A stretch of 64,000 nucleotides of DNA. Origin: Tatumella morbirosei (GTDB taxonomy: Bacteria > Pseudomonadota > Gammaproteobacteria > Enterobacterales > Enterobacteriaceae). The notes beneath the pieces were generated by a model. It worked only from the letters and a program-made list of their open reading frames with translations, made no database searches and was not told the origin of the DNA. Numbering within the stretch: the stretch's first letter is position 1; each line of letters begins with the position of its first letter. The position numbers were made by a program, and so were the translations under genes. Shown one piece after another: positions 1-9,397 of this stretch. The stretch spans positions 1-64,000 of the forward strand of contig NZ_JPKR02000003.1 in the NCBI RefSeq assembly GCF_000757425.2. The letters run 5' to 3'.

Positions 1-25
1 TTTTTTCTGATTATCGGACACCAGT

Positions 26-763
26 TCAGGTGTTTTGAGCCATATTCTGCGTGGCCTGAATCTGATAACCGTGAGTATCCATAAACTGACGAATGGCTGA
101 TTCAGCATGAGAAATAACGTCAGTGATCGGCTGGTTCGCATCAATATTAATAATTCTCGCCCCTTCAAAGGTCAGCAATGGGGTGGTGGCGATTTTCTTT
201 TCCAGCTGTTCTTTTGAATGATCGGGTTTACGCTGACAAGCGACATCCAGATCCACATTCAGTTTAATCACTAAATCAGGTTTCTGTGCTGCCATCCATT
301 TAAATGCTTTGAGTTCACGACCTGCCATCCAGCGGATAACCGGATTGCCTTTGGTATTTACCGGGAACACCGGGCCATCATAAGCGCCGGGAATTTGTGC
401 CTGCGGAAAACGGTCAGTCAAAACAATTAACCCCTCACGACGATATTTCATCATGCGGCGAAAACGTAATACCCGACGCAGCACAAACGCCATAATCACC
501 AGTGAAGGTAAAAACTTAACCTTAGATTTTCCGGTTTTTACTTTTTTAGTATTGCGTGTAATGGCTTTGTCCAGAAACCGGCCGATCACCGGCCACTGAG
601 CCACAGCACGGCCAACATTACCCGCCTGCTTTCCTAAGTGAACCCTGATGGCAGGGCCATAATTGTTCATATCGGTAATAAGTTGTTCACAGACAGTGGA
701 CTTTCCTGAGCCATCACTGCCAATGACCGCAATAAGCGGTGGGAGTCTGGAATTCATGATCAT
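26..763 (-). CDS. Thymidylate-kinase-like P-loop kinase, paralogue A
   Basis: A 245-residue P-loop protein. The Walker A motif GSDGSGKST lies at residues 15-23. A central [12 protein letters not shown] stretch matches the DR(Y/F) substrate-binding motif of thymidylate kinases, and [13 protein letters not shown] resembles a LID-type segment. ATG codons at 763 and 757 are both possible starts. It is transcribed away from two paralogues (1030-1759 and 1819-2514) that share the same three motifs. It is longer and more divergent than housekeeping Tmk (about 210 residues). The neighbouring flippase suggests a role in surface polysaccharide rather than dTTP synthesis, but the substrate is unknown. 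Confidence 0.75.
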   Translation of the reverse strand: MIMNSRLPPLIAVIGSDGSGKSTVCEQLITDMNNYGPAIRVHLGKQAGNVGRAVAQWPVIGRFLDKAITRNTKKVKTGKSKVKFLPSLVIMAFVLRRVLRFRRMMKYRREGLIVLTDRFPQAQIPGAYDGPVFPVNTKGNPVIRWMAGRELKAFKWMAAQKPDLVIKLNVDLDVACQRKPDHSKEQLEKKIATTPLLTFEGARIINIDANQPITDVISHAESAIRQFMDTHGYQIQATQNMAQNT

Positions 764-1029
764 AAGCTCTTATAATACAAGACCCTTAATATATCATTTT
801 GCCGGTAAAATGTCGCCAGCAACTGCTGCAGATTTGATATTTATATGTCGGTTAAAAATTGCAATAAATATTCGCCCGTCTGCGCACAAAATATTAAGAA
901 AAACACAAAAAATAACCCGGGTCATAATTCATTATTTGCACCTCCCGCCATTATTTGTCCCGGGCCGGATAAATTTCTTGAACCTGTAAATAATTAGAAT
1001 AAAATAGATTTTTTGCTATTGGATGTCTT

Positions 1030-1759
1030 GTGGTGTCAGAACAGAGAAACGCCGGAAAAACTCATACGGCAGGGCGCGTTATCGCGATTACTGGCTGCGA
1101 CGGGTCCGGAAAATCAACACTTGCTGCCAGTCTGGTTAGTCACTTTTCTTCGCAGGAACCTACAGAATTACTTTACCTTGGCCAGTCCTCCGGGTTTATT
1201 GGTAAGTGGATCAGTGAGCTGCCGCTGATTGGTGGTGCGCTGGGGCGTTTCCTGGTGGCCAAATCAGACAAGGTTCATAAGCGTCCGTCGCAGCCACCGG
1301 GTAATGCCACTGCATTGGTGATTTTTTTTGCTCTCCTGCTGGCGTAGCTATAAGTTCAGAAAAATGCTGACGAAAGGTCGTCAGGGTCAGTTGCTGATTA
1401 CCGACCGATACCCACAGGCCGAAGTGGCCGGTTTCCGTTTCGATGGTGCCCAACTGGCAAAGACCCATGGCGGAAATCGTTGGGTAAGCTGGTTACGCAG
1501 TAAGGAAAAACAACTTTACCGTTGGATGGCCTCTTATCCGCCACTGTTGCTGATACGGCTGGATGTTGATGAGCAAACAGCCTATGCAAGGAAACCCGAT
1601 CACGAGCTGTCTGCCTTACGGGAGAAAATAGCCGTTATTCCACAGCTTAATTTTAACGGCGCACGGATTCTGGATTTGGATGGCAGGGACCCTGCCGCTC
1701 AGATACTCAGCCAGTCTTTACAAGCGATCGATCAGGCATTGTCAGAGTCTGCCCGGTAA
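1030..1759 (+). pseudogene. Thymidylate-kinase-like P-loop kinase, paralogue B, frameshifted
   Basis: Two overlapping frames together form one kinase of the same family as its neighbours. The first (1030-1347, GTG start) holds Walker A GCDGSGKST at residues 22-30. The second (in frame through 1328-1759) holds LLITDRYPQAEVAGF and ARKPDHELSALREKI. The break lies at a run of eight T at 1322-1329. Removing one T joins the frames into about 242 residues, the same size as the paralogues (245 and 231). This is either a sequencing error, a real slippage mutation, or a gene expressed by slippage. The downstream paralogue C starts 60 bp later on the same strand. Confidence 0.75.
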
Positions 1760-1818
1760 TTCCCGGACCTGAGCACCTGCGGCCGGTTAACACAGAACAA
1801 TCACAGACGGAGTAAAGT

Positions 1819-2514
1819 TTGTCGGCAGATTATATAAAGGGACTGATTGCGGTAGTCGGAAGTGACGGCACCGGTAAATCAACCCTGACAAATGATATTG
1901 TAAAAAAATTGCAACAGCAGCAGCCTACGGAACGTCGCTATCTTGGGCTTATTTCCGGTGAAGATGGCGATAAAATCAAGAAACTCCCGGTTATCGGAGT
2001 ATGGCTGGAACGTCGTCTGGCCGCCAAATCCGATAAGACTCAGCGCATGAGTAACCAGGGGCCGGCACTCTGGGCCGCGGTCATTATGTATGGCTTTTCT
2101 CTGTGGCGTGCGTCGAATTTGCGTAAAGCGGTACGTCTGGCACAAAGTGGAGTACTGGTGATAAGCGATCGATATCCGCAGGCAGAGATATCAGGATTTT
2201 ATTATGACGGACCGGGCATTGGTGTTGAGCGGGTGACCGGTTGGCTGAAGACCCGATTGGCAGAAAAGGAGCGTGAGCTTTACCGCGAAATGGCGAAGAC
2301 ACGCCCTGAGCTGATTCTCAGACTTGATATTGATGTAGACACCGCATTGTCACGTAAGCCGGACCATAGCTATGAGGAACTGAAAGATAAGATTTCTCAG
2401 ATGGTACGTATTGAGTATAACGGGGCTAAAATTGCCGAGCTGGATGCCAGGGCAGCCTATGACCAGGTGTTAAGCCAGGCCCTGCAGGCCATTGAGGCGC
2501 GGGGCAGCCGGTAA
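1819..2514 (+). CDS. Thymidylate-kinase-like P-loop kinase, paralogue C
   Basis: An intact 231-residue member of the tandem family. Walker A GSDGTGKST lies at residues 14-22, followed later by VLVISDRYPQAEISGFYYDG and SRKPDHSYEELKDK. The start is TTG at 1819, supported by ACGGAG about six bases upstream; no ATG in frame lies nearby. The RYPQAE motif and the KPDH segment are shared by all three paralogues, so they arose by duplication. The intact flippase gene begins 126 bp downstream on the same strand. Function is inferred only as a nucleotide- or sugar-phosphate-type kinase. Confidence 0.75.
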   Translation: MSADYIKGLIAVVGSDGTGKSTLTNDIVKKLQQQQPTERRYLGLISGEDGDKIKKLPVIGVWLERRLAAKSDKTQRMSNQGPALWAAVIMYGFSLWRASNLRKAVRLAQSGVLVISDRYPQAEISGFYYDGPGIGVERVTGWLKTRLAEKERELYREMAKTRPELILRLDIDVDTALSRKPDHSYEELKDKISQMVRIEYNGAKIAELDARAAYDQVLSQALQAIEARGSR

Positions 2515-2640
2515 CAATAATACAGCAATTATGCAGGCGGGCGCGGTAAAATGAGTAAAAGTAAGACCGCGAACAGCACCGATCCGCGCCCGGGTATGCA
2601 GGGTTCTGGTCACCCACGGTGATGATGACAGGTAACAGAA

Positions 2641-3975
2641 ATGAAGCATTGGTTTTCAGACGGTGCATTCCGCTCAATGTTGCGAAATGCCGCCTATTTA
2701 GGATCGGGCAGTGTGGCAAGTGCACTGCTTGGCCTGCTGGCACTCTCCTGTGCAGGTAAGGGGATGACCCCACAGTTATTTGGTGTTCTGGTCGTGATAC
2801 AGGCCTATGCCAAGGCTGTCAGTGATTTGATAAAATTTCAGACCTGGCAGTTTGTGGTGCAATTTGGTACCCCGGCACTGGAAGCGAAAAATATTCCACG
2901 CTTCCGTGAAGTGATCTCATTTTCTTTCGGCCTGGATATAGCAAGTAGTGTGATTGCGATATTAGGGGGGATGGCTGTTCTGCCATTTCTCGCGCACTCC
3001 CTGGGGTTGGATCGGGAAAGTTTCTGGCTGGCGATTTTGTATTGTACGTTAATACCGTCGATGACTTCTTCTACTCCCACCGGTATTTTGCGGGCATTTG
3101 ACCGTTTCGATTTAATTGCCATTCAGCAGGCGGTCAGACCATTTTTACAGGCGATAGGTAGCCTGATCTCTTATTTTTGTCACCTCGGATTTGCCGGTTT
3201 TATTATCACCTGGTATTTATCCAATCTGGTCGGTGGAACTCTTTTCTGGTGGTTTGCAGGTCAGGAATTAAAACGTCGTGATATTCATAATGCACTCAAA
3301 CCTGCATTATTCAGCAGTGGTCGCCGTTTGCAGGGAGCCTGGGATTTTGTCTGGACCACCAATATTGCACATACTATCTGGGCGGCCAGAAACTCCTGCA
3401 GTACCGTGCTGGTCGGGATAGTACTTGGCCCTGCAGCGGCGGGTTTATTTAAAATTGCGATGACGTTTTTTGATGCAACCGGGACACCTGCTCAGTTACT
3501 GGAAAAAAGTTTTTACCCGGAAATCATGCGTCTTGACCCGCGAACCACCAAACCCTGGGTACTCGGTTTACGCTCGGCATTAATCGCGGGTGGGATAGGG
3601 GTCGCTGTGGCGTTACTGGTATTTGCGGTGGGTAAGCCCCTGATTTCGGTGGTCTTTGGACATGAATACCTGGAAGCTTATGATTTAATTAAAATCATGT
3701 TGGGGGCTACCATTGTTGCCATGATGGGCTTCCCACAGGAATCACTGCTGTTTATGGCAGGAAAGCAAAGGGCCTTCCTGATAGTGCAGATGCTGGGTTG
3801 TGTCTGCTACCTGAGCCTGCTTATCAGCATTTCCTATCTGTTTGGCGTACAGGGGGCCGCTTATGCCTATTTTGCCGGACAATGTCTGGATGTGTTACTG
3901 ACATTTATTCCGACACTACGTGCTTACCGGCGGCGTAGCGGACTGCGTTTTACTATGGCCCCGGAGAGTCATTAA
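2641..3975 (+). CDS. Wzx-like oligosaccharide flippase
   Basis: A 444-residue hydrophobic protein with about 12-14 predicted membrane segments, in the polysaccharide-exporter branch of the MOP/MATE superfamily. Such proteins flip lipid-linked sugar repeat units across the inner membrane. The N-terminus begins with a short soluble stretch followed by AYLGSGSVASALLGLLAL. A charged patch follows the middle helices (AGQELKRRDIHNALKP). It shares strand and close spacing with the kinase paralogues upstream and the CHAD-like gene two bases downstream, which suggests one transcript for a surface polysaccharide function. No glycosyltransferases lie in the window, so the polymer cannot be named. Confidence 0.75.
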   Translation: MKHWFSDGAFRSMLRNAAYLGSGSVASALLGLLALSCAGKGMTPQLFGVLVVIQAYAKAVSDLIKFQTWQFVVQFGTPALEAKNIPRFREVISFSFGLDIASSVIAILGGMAVLPFLAHSLGLDRESFWLAILYCTLIPSMTSSTPTGILRAFDRFDLIAIQQAVRPFLQAIGSLISYFCHLGFAGFIITWYLSNLVGGTLFWWFAGQELKRRDIHNALKPALFSSGRRLQGAWDFVWTTNIAHTIWAARNSCSTVLVGIVLGPAAAGLFKIAMTFFDATGTPAQLLEKSFYPEIMRLDPRTTKPWVLGLRSALIAGGIGVAVALLVFAVGKPLISVVFGHEYLEAYDLIKIMLGATIVAMMGFPQESLLFMAGKQRAFLIVQMLGCVCYLSLLISISYLFGVQGAAYAYFAGQCLDVLLTFIPTLRAYRRRSGLRFTMAPESH

Positions 3976-3977
3976 AT

Positions 3978-4808
3978 ATGAGTAACAACTGGCAAAAATT
4001 TTCCACCGACGCGACTGAATTATTATTTAGTGCGGTGGATGAAGATGATGTGGTAGATGCCGAATATGCGCTGCCGGAACATATTGACCTGTTTTGTCCG
4101 CAACAGATCATGCAAAAGAATTATGCGCTTTGTCTGCAATTCTGGGAAGACGGTTTTACCCGTAAAGAATTACTGGGTCTGGTTGATGATTTTCTGAAGG
4201 ATAGTGATAAGCCGCTGGCGGTTAAAATGCGCTACAAATATATCCGCGCACGCTATAAGCATTTACGCTTTGCTCAACGTCTTTACAGCAAAAAACATCA
4301 GTCTGGTGCTTTGTTTAATATGACTACGGTATTACTGGGTCATTTTCAGGATGCATTCCGTAACGGTAATCAGCAAAAGCTCCGTTTTTACGGCAATATT
4401 TTGCGGTTGTTCCTGAGTAAACCCGTCTGGTCTAAAGTGCGCTTCTCGCTGCATCATATTGATATGGATTCAGAACAAGGTTTTGTGGATTATCGCCGTA
4501 ACCAGATAAAGAAACTGCGGGAACTGTTGGCCAATTCACAACTCACAGGTAAACAGTTTCATGATGTACGCAAAGTTGTCAGTCAACAGGTATCCTTCTA
4601 TGACACTCTGCGGTCACTTGAACCTGATAATCGCGAAGCGCGTAAAATTTCGCGTTTTATGGCAGCGATTAACGGGCTAATGGGTGACCGGCATGATGTG
4701 ATGGTTGCCGACAAACTGGCAGGGGGAAGTTCCTACGACCGTCCTGCACCACTGGACAGTGATATTCGTCACCGTCTGGAACAGCTGCTGGCAATATTTC
4801 CTGCGTAG
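3978..4808 (+). CDS. Putative CHAD-like helical protein
   Basis: A 276-residue soluble, helical, Arg/Lys/His-rich protein. The C-terminal half resembles CHAD domains (polyphosphate-associated helical bundles). It has a basic helix with FHDVRKVVSQQVSFYDTL, then ISRFMAAINGLMGDRHDV, similar to the family's closing LG-x-x-x-D segment. No signal peptide or membrane segment is seen. It starts two bases after the flippase stop, so translational coupling is likely. The CHAD assignment is by eye and distant. The alternative is a family-specific protein of exopolysaccharide loci. Confidence 0.45.
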   Translation: MSNNWQKFSTDATELLFSAVDEDDVVDAEYALPEHIDLFCPQQIMQKNYALCLQFWEDGFTRKELLGLVDDFLKDSDKPLAVKMRYKYIRARYKHLRFAQRLYSKKHQSGALFNMTTVLLGHFQDAFRNGNQQKLRFYGNILRLFLSKPVWSKVRFSLHHIDMDSEQGFVDYRRNQIKKLRELLANSQLTGKQFHDVRKVVSQQVSFYDTLRSLEPDNREARKISRFMAAINGLMGDRHDVMVADKLAGGSSYDRPAPLDSDIRHRLEQLLAIFPA

Positions 4809-4833
4809 CGACTCACCCTAAGGGAGAGATGAA

Positions 4834-5397
4834 ATGAACCTTTACCGGTCACTGATAATGTTAGTCACGGTGTTGCTGCCGTCGATGGCTTTTGCTCATA
4901 ATTTCGTCAACGGCCAGCCGGTCCCGTCGTTGTCCATCAGCGATCGCGGTGAGCTGTCTCTGGTCAATAACGAGGTCCGTTACCAGCGATGGGACAGCAG
5001 TCAACTCGCCGGGAAGGTGCGCATAATTCAGTATATCGCCGGACGTACGTCAGCTAAGGATATGAATAGTGCACTGATTACGGCTGTAAAAAATGCAGCG
5101 TTTCCCCGGGGGAAATTTCAGGCGACGACCATCGTTAATACCGATGATGCTATCCCGGGGACAGGCTATTTTGTCCGTAATAAAATTGAAAAGAATCTCA
5201 GGGAATACCCCTGGGCGCAGTTCATTGTTGACAGCAATGGTACCGGTCGTAGCCGCTGGCAGTTGCAGCCCCACAGCTCAACGATTATCGTGCTGGATAA
5301 TGCCGGCCGGGTTCAGTGGGCAAAAGATGGCGCTCTGACACCTGCCGAAGTGACCCGGGTCATCGGTCTGGTCAACACGCTGACCACTAAAGAGTAA
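4834..5397 (+). CDS. ytfJ: YtfJ-family periplasmic protein
   Basis: A 187-residue exported protein strongly resembling E. coli YtfJ (184 residues). The signal peptide ends near MAFA|HNF at residues 21-22. The mature part has the conserved YtfJ stretches HIAGRTSAK-like (here YIAGRTSAKDMN), TTIVNTDDAIPGTG and VQWAKDGALTPAEV. The fold is thioredoxin-like but lacks a CxxC pair, so it is unlikely to be a disulfide oxidoreductase. An SD-like AGGGAGA precedes the ATG. It sits 25 bp after the CHAD-like gene and just before lptF, unlike its E. coli location. Confidence 0.92.
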   Translation: MNLYRSLIMLVTVLLPSMAFAHNFVNGQPVPSLSISDRGELSLVNNEVRYQRWDSSQLAGKVRIIQYIAGRTSAKDMNSALITAVKNAAFPRGKFQATTIVNTDDAIPGTGYFVRNKIEKNLREYPWAQFIVDSNGTGRSRWQLQPHSSTIIVLDNAGRVQWAKDGALTPAEVTRVIGLVNTLTTKE

Positions 5398-5472
5398 TGT
5401 TATGTACAGATCTCCGGACTATTTACGGCGGGCAATCCTCCCGGGCATTAATGTGGTTGACGGGAAAATGCA

Positions 5473-6543
5473 ATGTCGTTGATTGAACGTTATGTGATGC
5501 TGGGGATTAACCGGCTGGTGATGATTATTGTCGGCTTCCTGATCTTTATGTTTGCCAGCTATTCCGCACAGCGCTACCTGACTGATGCGGCAAACGGTAC
5601 ACTGGCATTGCAGGTTGTATTCGATGTCGTTTGCTACAAGGTATTGATTGCCCTTGAAATGCTGTTGCCGGTGGGGTTGTATGTTGCCACTGCGGTTGCG
5701 TTGGGGCAGTTGTATACCGATTCTGAAATTACCGCTATCTTTGCCGCGGGGGCCAGTCCGCTGAAGCTGTATAAAGCTGTGCTGTTTTTGGCCGTTCCGT
5801 TGGCCGTGCTGGTGGCACTATTGTCGCTTTATGGAAGGCCCTGGGCGTACGCTAATATCTACCGCTTACAGCAACAGTCACTGTCCGCGCTGGATGTCAC
5901 TCACTTGCAGGCGAATAAGTTTAACGTCAATGGTAGCGGACGGATGGTACTGGCTACGCGTATTGATCCTTCAGCCCATCAGCTGGATGATGCATTGATC
6001 TATTCCCGTTCAGATAATAAGACCAACCTCTACCGTTCACATTCGGTGGTCGTGACCAATCCTTCGCCTGAGACTCCCTCTGTGTTGCTGAAAGGGGGGA
6101 CTGCCTACAGTCTGGACAGACAGGGCAAAGATGACAATATGCAGAATTATAGTAACCTGAACATCGCTCTGAAACCGGCTGCCGATACCACCGATATCAT
6201 GCGTAAATCGGCATCGCTCAGTCAGTTAATCCGCCATCCTACCCCGGAAAATATCGCAGAGCTGCAGTGGCGTGAGAGTCGTGGCATTAATACCCTACTG
6301 ATGGTGTTGCTGGCTATCCCGCTAAGCCGTACCCGACCTCGTCAGGGGCGGTATGCGACACTATTACCACTGACATTATTGTTCATTGCCATTTTTTATG
6401 GCGGTAATGTTTGTCGCACCCTGGTCGCCAATGGTTCTCTGCCGGCAATCCCGGGAGGGTGGCTGGTGACGGTATTAATGGCCCTGGGTTTACTGGGCTT
6501 TATCGCCAGAGACTTTTCGCTACTGCGGAAAAAAGCCCGATGA
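5473..6543 (+). CDS. lptF: LPS export permease LptF
   Basis: A 356-residue YjgP/YjgQ-family permease. With LptG and the LptB ATPase it extracts lipopolysaccharide from the inner membrane and passes it to the periplasmic bridge. Three hydrophobic segments lie at the N-terminus (residues about 12-110), a periplasmic beta-jellyroll region spans about 130-260, and three segments lie at the C-terminus. The motif LLAIPLSRTRPRQGRY is typical of LptF. The stop codon overlaps the lptG start as ATGA. This is an essential function, so the copy may be the only one in the genome; here it sits next to ytfJ and polysaccharide genes. Confidence 0.93.
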   Translation: MSLIERYVMLGINRLVMIIVGFLIFMFASYSAQRYLTDAANGTLALQVVFDVVCYKVLIALEMLLPVGLYVATAVALGQLYTDSEITAIFAAGASPLKLYKAVLFLAVPLAVLVALLSLYGRPWAYANIYRLQQQSLSALDVTHLQANKFNVNGSGRMVLATRIDPSAHQLDDALIYSRSDNKTNLYRSHSVVVTNPSPETPSVLLKGGTAYSLDRQGKDDNMQNYSNLNIALKPAADTTDIMRKSASLSQLIRHPTPENIAELQWRESRGINTLLMVLLAIPLSRTRPRQGRYATLLPLTLLFIAIFYGGNVCRTLVANGSLPAIPGGWLVTVLMALGLLGFIARDFSLLRKKAR

Positions 6544-7619
6544 GCATTATTACCCGTTATCTGATCCGCAATTTGCTGGCAGGGTTTGCCGCGGCAGCAG
6601 GATTACTGATCCCACTGTTTACTACCTTTAATCTTATTAATGAACTGGAAGATGTCACACCGACAGGCTACCACTGGACCCAGGCACTACTGGTGGTAGT
6701 GATGACCATCCCACGGAGTCTGATCGATTTAGGGCCGTTTATTGCCTTGTTGGGGGGGATTGTCGGGCTGGGGCAGCTTTCTAAGACCCTTGAGCTAACG
6801 GCCATCCGTAGTGCCGGAGTTTCGGTTCGGCATATTGCCCTGGTGATTCTCGGGGCAGGTTTGTGCGCGGCACTATTGTCCGGCGCTTTCGATCAGTGGG
6901 TAGCCGCTCCTTTGCAGCAGCGGGCTCAGGAAATTAAAAGTACCGCACAGGCACAGGGCGGAGAGGGGGAAAATGCAGGCAATAATCTGTGGGCCAGAAA
7001 CAAAAACGAGTTTATTACCGTCAGATATCTGGACTCTCACAATCAACCGGTGGATATCGAGATTTTTGATTATAATCCCGACCTGACACTGCGTTCTTAC
7101 CTCTATGCCAGGACCGCCGCCATCGGCAGCCAGGGAGTCTGGACTTTACGTGATGTCACCGAAAAGCAGTGGAATAACGGGGCAGAAACCATTAATCACC
7201 TGGACCAGCTACAGTGGAAATCTATTTTTACCGATGTCCGTCTGAAAGATCTGACACAGCCGTCTGACAGCTTCTCTGTAAGCCAGTTGCGACACTATAT
7301 CAGCTATTTAAAGAATACCGGCCAGCCAGACAATGAGTTCCGGATAGCCTTGTGGAAAAAGGCGGGGCAGCCTCTGTTGATTATTGCGATGATTCTGCTG
7401 GCCGTCCCATTTACTTTCAGCGCTCCTCGTTCCACCGGGGCTGGAGCCAGGCTGGCCCTCGGGGTGATTGTGGGTCTGCTAACCTATATTGCTTACCAGA
7501 TAATCCTTAACCTCGGACTATTACTCTCTTTTAATGCCACTCTGACGGCGGTGGGACCGCCACTGCTAATACTGCTACTGGCATTATGGCTGGTCAGCCG
7601 TTTCGACCGGCAACAATAA
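6540..7619 (+). CDS. lptG: LPS export permease LptG
   Basis: A 359-residue partner of LptF, starting at the ATG that overlaps the lptF stop; the frame stays open further upstream but this start gives the normal family N-terminus (ITRYLIRNLLAGF). It has the same architecture of three plus three membrane helices around a periplasmic jellyroll. The segment SKTLELTAIRSAGVSV, next to the second helix, is the conserved coupling region contacting LptB. The C-terminal helices carry ILLAVPFTFSAPRSTGAG. Together LptF and LptG form the transmembrane part of the LptB2FG ABC transporter. Confidence 0.93.
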   Translation: MSIITRYLIRNLLAGFAAAAGLLIPLFTTFNLINELEDVTPTGYHWTQALLVVVMTIPRSLIDLGPFIALLGGIVGLGQLSKTLELTAIRSAGVSVRHIALVILGAGLCAALLSGAFDQWVAAPLQQRAQEIKSTAQAQGGEGENAGNNLWARNKNEFITVRYLDSHNQPVDIEIFDYNPDLTLRSYLYARTAAIGSQGVWTLRDVTEKQWNNGAETINHLDQLQWKSIFTDVRLKDLTQPSDSFSVSQLRHYISYLKNTGQPDNEFRIALWKKAGQPLLIIAMILLAVPFTFSAPRSTGAGARLALGVIVGLLTYIAYQIILNLGLLLSFNATLTAVGPPLLILLLALWLVSRFDRQQ

Positions 7620-7631
7620 GCCGTAGTCAGA

Positions 7632-7666
7632 TTTTCTGCATCGCGCGACACAAGGTGTGGTGCAGA
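7632..7666 (+). terminator. Hairpin downstream of lptG
   Basis: TTCTGCA and TGCAGAA form the outer stem, with an inner CACA/TGTG stem, 12 bases after the lptG stop. There is no T run after it, so intrinsic termination is uncertain; it may protect the 3' end or act in Rho-dependent termination. The rest of the 412-bp gap (7620-8031) has no recognisable gene. Confidence 0.4.
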
Positions 7667-7901
7667 ATATCCTGCTGACTACTTACCGCATACCAGCACC
7701 CTGATTCTGCCTCGTGTGTGTCGCCTGGTTCCTTAGCGAACTTATGAAGATCTCTGTCCGGAATGACATTCATTTTGTAATTTCTTACACAAAAAGCTCG
7801 CGCAGATCCTGGCCGCCGTGATGGGAGCTCTGAACGCTTAACACAGTACATGTGCGCTGGTTAGCGCCGGTATTCAGGCTGGAGGAAGCGCGGACGGTGA
7901 A

Positions 7902-7930
7902 TTGACACTATCAGGGATCATGCCTAGTTT
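7902..7930 (+). promoter_or_regulatory. Sigma-70-like promoter for the NTT carrier gene
   Basis: A perfect -35 hexamer TTGACA is followed after 17 bases by TAGTTT, a weak -10. An alternative -10 lies just after it in TACTATAAAG. It is about 100 bp upstream of the carrier gene start at 8032. Confidence 0.4.
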
Positions 7931-8031
7931 TACTATAAAGTTTTTCGCGTTACCGGCATTCTGTTCCGGCGTAAAACCGGAGGCATGACTGCCAGTGGCA
8001 ACGGTTTTCTGAACAGTGAGCTGAACTCGTT

Positions 8032-9397
8032 ATGGTCAGTAGTAACCCATTCAGACAAGAGCCAGGCAGGCATTCTGCAATTCTTAGTTTTCTTAACGTC
8101 CGGCCGGAAGAGTGGCGCCCCTTACTCTGGTGCATGGCCTATATCTTCTGTCTGTTGTGTTCTTACTATATCCTGCGTCCGGTCAGGGATGCCCTCGGTG
8201 TAGAGGGTGGGGTACGCAATCTACAGTGGCTGTTTACCGCGACTCTGATTTGCATGCTGTTGCTCAATCTGCCCTTTTCCGCGCTGTCGCGTACCTTTCC
8301 TCGTCAGCGTTTATTGCCAGTGATCTACCGCTTTTTTGTGATGAATCTGCTGGTTTTTGCCGGCCTGATGATGTGGTTACCGCAGGGTGAACGAGTCTGG
8401 GTAGGACGGGTCTTTTTTGTCTGGGTCTCAGTATTTAATCTGTATGCCGTCTCGGTATTCTGGGTGTTGGTGGCTGACCTGTTTAGCACCGAACGGGCAA
8501 GGCGGTTATTTGCGTTAATGGCGGCCGGGGCAACGGTCGGGGCCATCGGTGGATCATTTGTGACCACACTACTGGCGCGGGTCATGAACACCACCGGATT
8601 GTTAATTGTTTCCGCGGTACTACTGGAAGTCGCGGTGTTTTGTGTTCACCGGTTGATCCGGCATGGCGGGGGGCTGTCTGCCTCCTCGCAGGGGGAACAA
8701 CTGGGCCATAATGAAGAGGTGCCTCCGGTCGGAGGTTCTGTGTTTGCCGGTATCACTCATACCCTGCGTTCGCCCTATCTGAGGAATATATGTCTGTACA
8801 TGTTGTTATTTTCCACCACCTCAACTCTGCTTTACTTCCGGCAGGCGGAGCTGGTGCAACATGCTTTCAGCAGTGAAGATGCAAGGACAACCTTTTTTTG
8901 CGGCCACCGATCTGGCGGTAAACATCCTGACCTTACTTACCCAGCTGTTTATCACCAGCCGGCTGCTTAATCGTTATGGCACCGCTCTGGTACTCTGTTT
9001 TCTGCCGGTATTGACGATTGCCGGGTTTATGGCGCTGTCACTGTGGCCAACCTTGTGGGCGGTTATTGCCTTTACCGTTTTGCGTCGGGCGGGCAATTTC
9101 GCACTGGCCCGTCCCGCACGTGAGGTGCTGTTCACCGTGCTGCAACGTGAAGATAAGTATAAAGCCAAAAGCTTTATCGATACTGCTGTCTACCGTGCCG
9201 GGGATCAGGCCGGAGCCTGGAGCTGGACAGCAATGGGGGCCATTGGTTTACCGGCCGCCATGCTGGCCTGGGTCGCCGTGCCTCTGTCACTTATCTGGTG
9301 GGTCAACAGTTTGTGGCTGGGACGCAGGCAACGCCTTATGACAGATAATCAGCACCCACAAATCAAGGAGGCAAGCTATGAACAAGGTCATCATTAA
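8032..9397 (+). pseudogene. NTT-type (ATP:ADP antiporter family-like) MFS carrier, frameshifted
   Basis: Two frames (8032-8970 and the frame of 8861-9397) form one multi-pass carrier of 454 residues once one base is removed. The break is a run of seven T at 8893-8899; with six T the protein reads ARTTFFAATDLAVNIL. The segment YYILRPVRDALG at residues 45-56 and RRAGNFALARPAREVLF in the second half are typical of the NTP/NDP-exchange family as found in free-living bacteria. Their substrates are not established and need not be ATP. The 3' end overlaps the aldo/keto reductase start by 20 bases. Confidence 0.7.

Noticed and set aside
7627-7851. 74-residue open frame on the minus strand after lptG
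   Set aside because: Low-complexity composition, no domain, and it covers a hairpin and the intergenic region.
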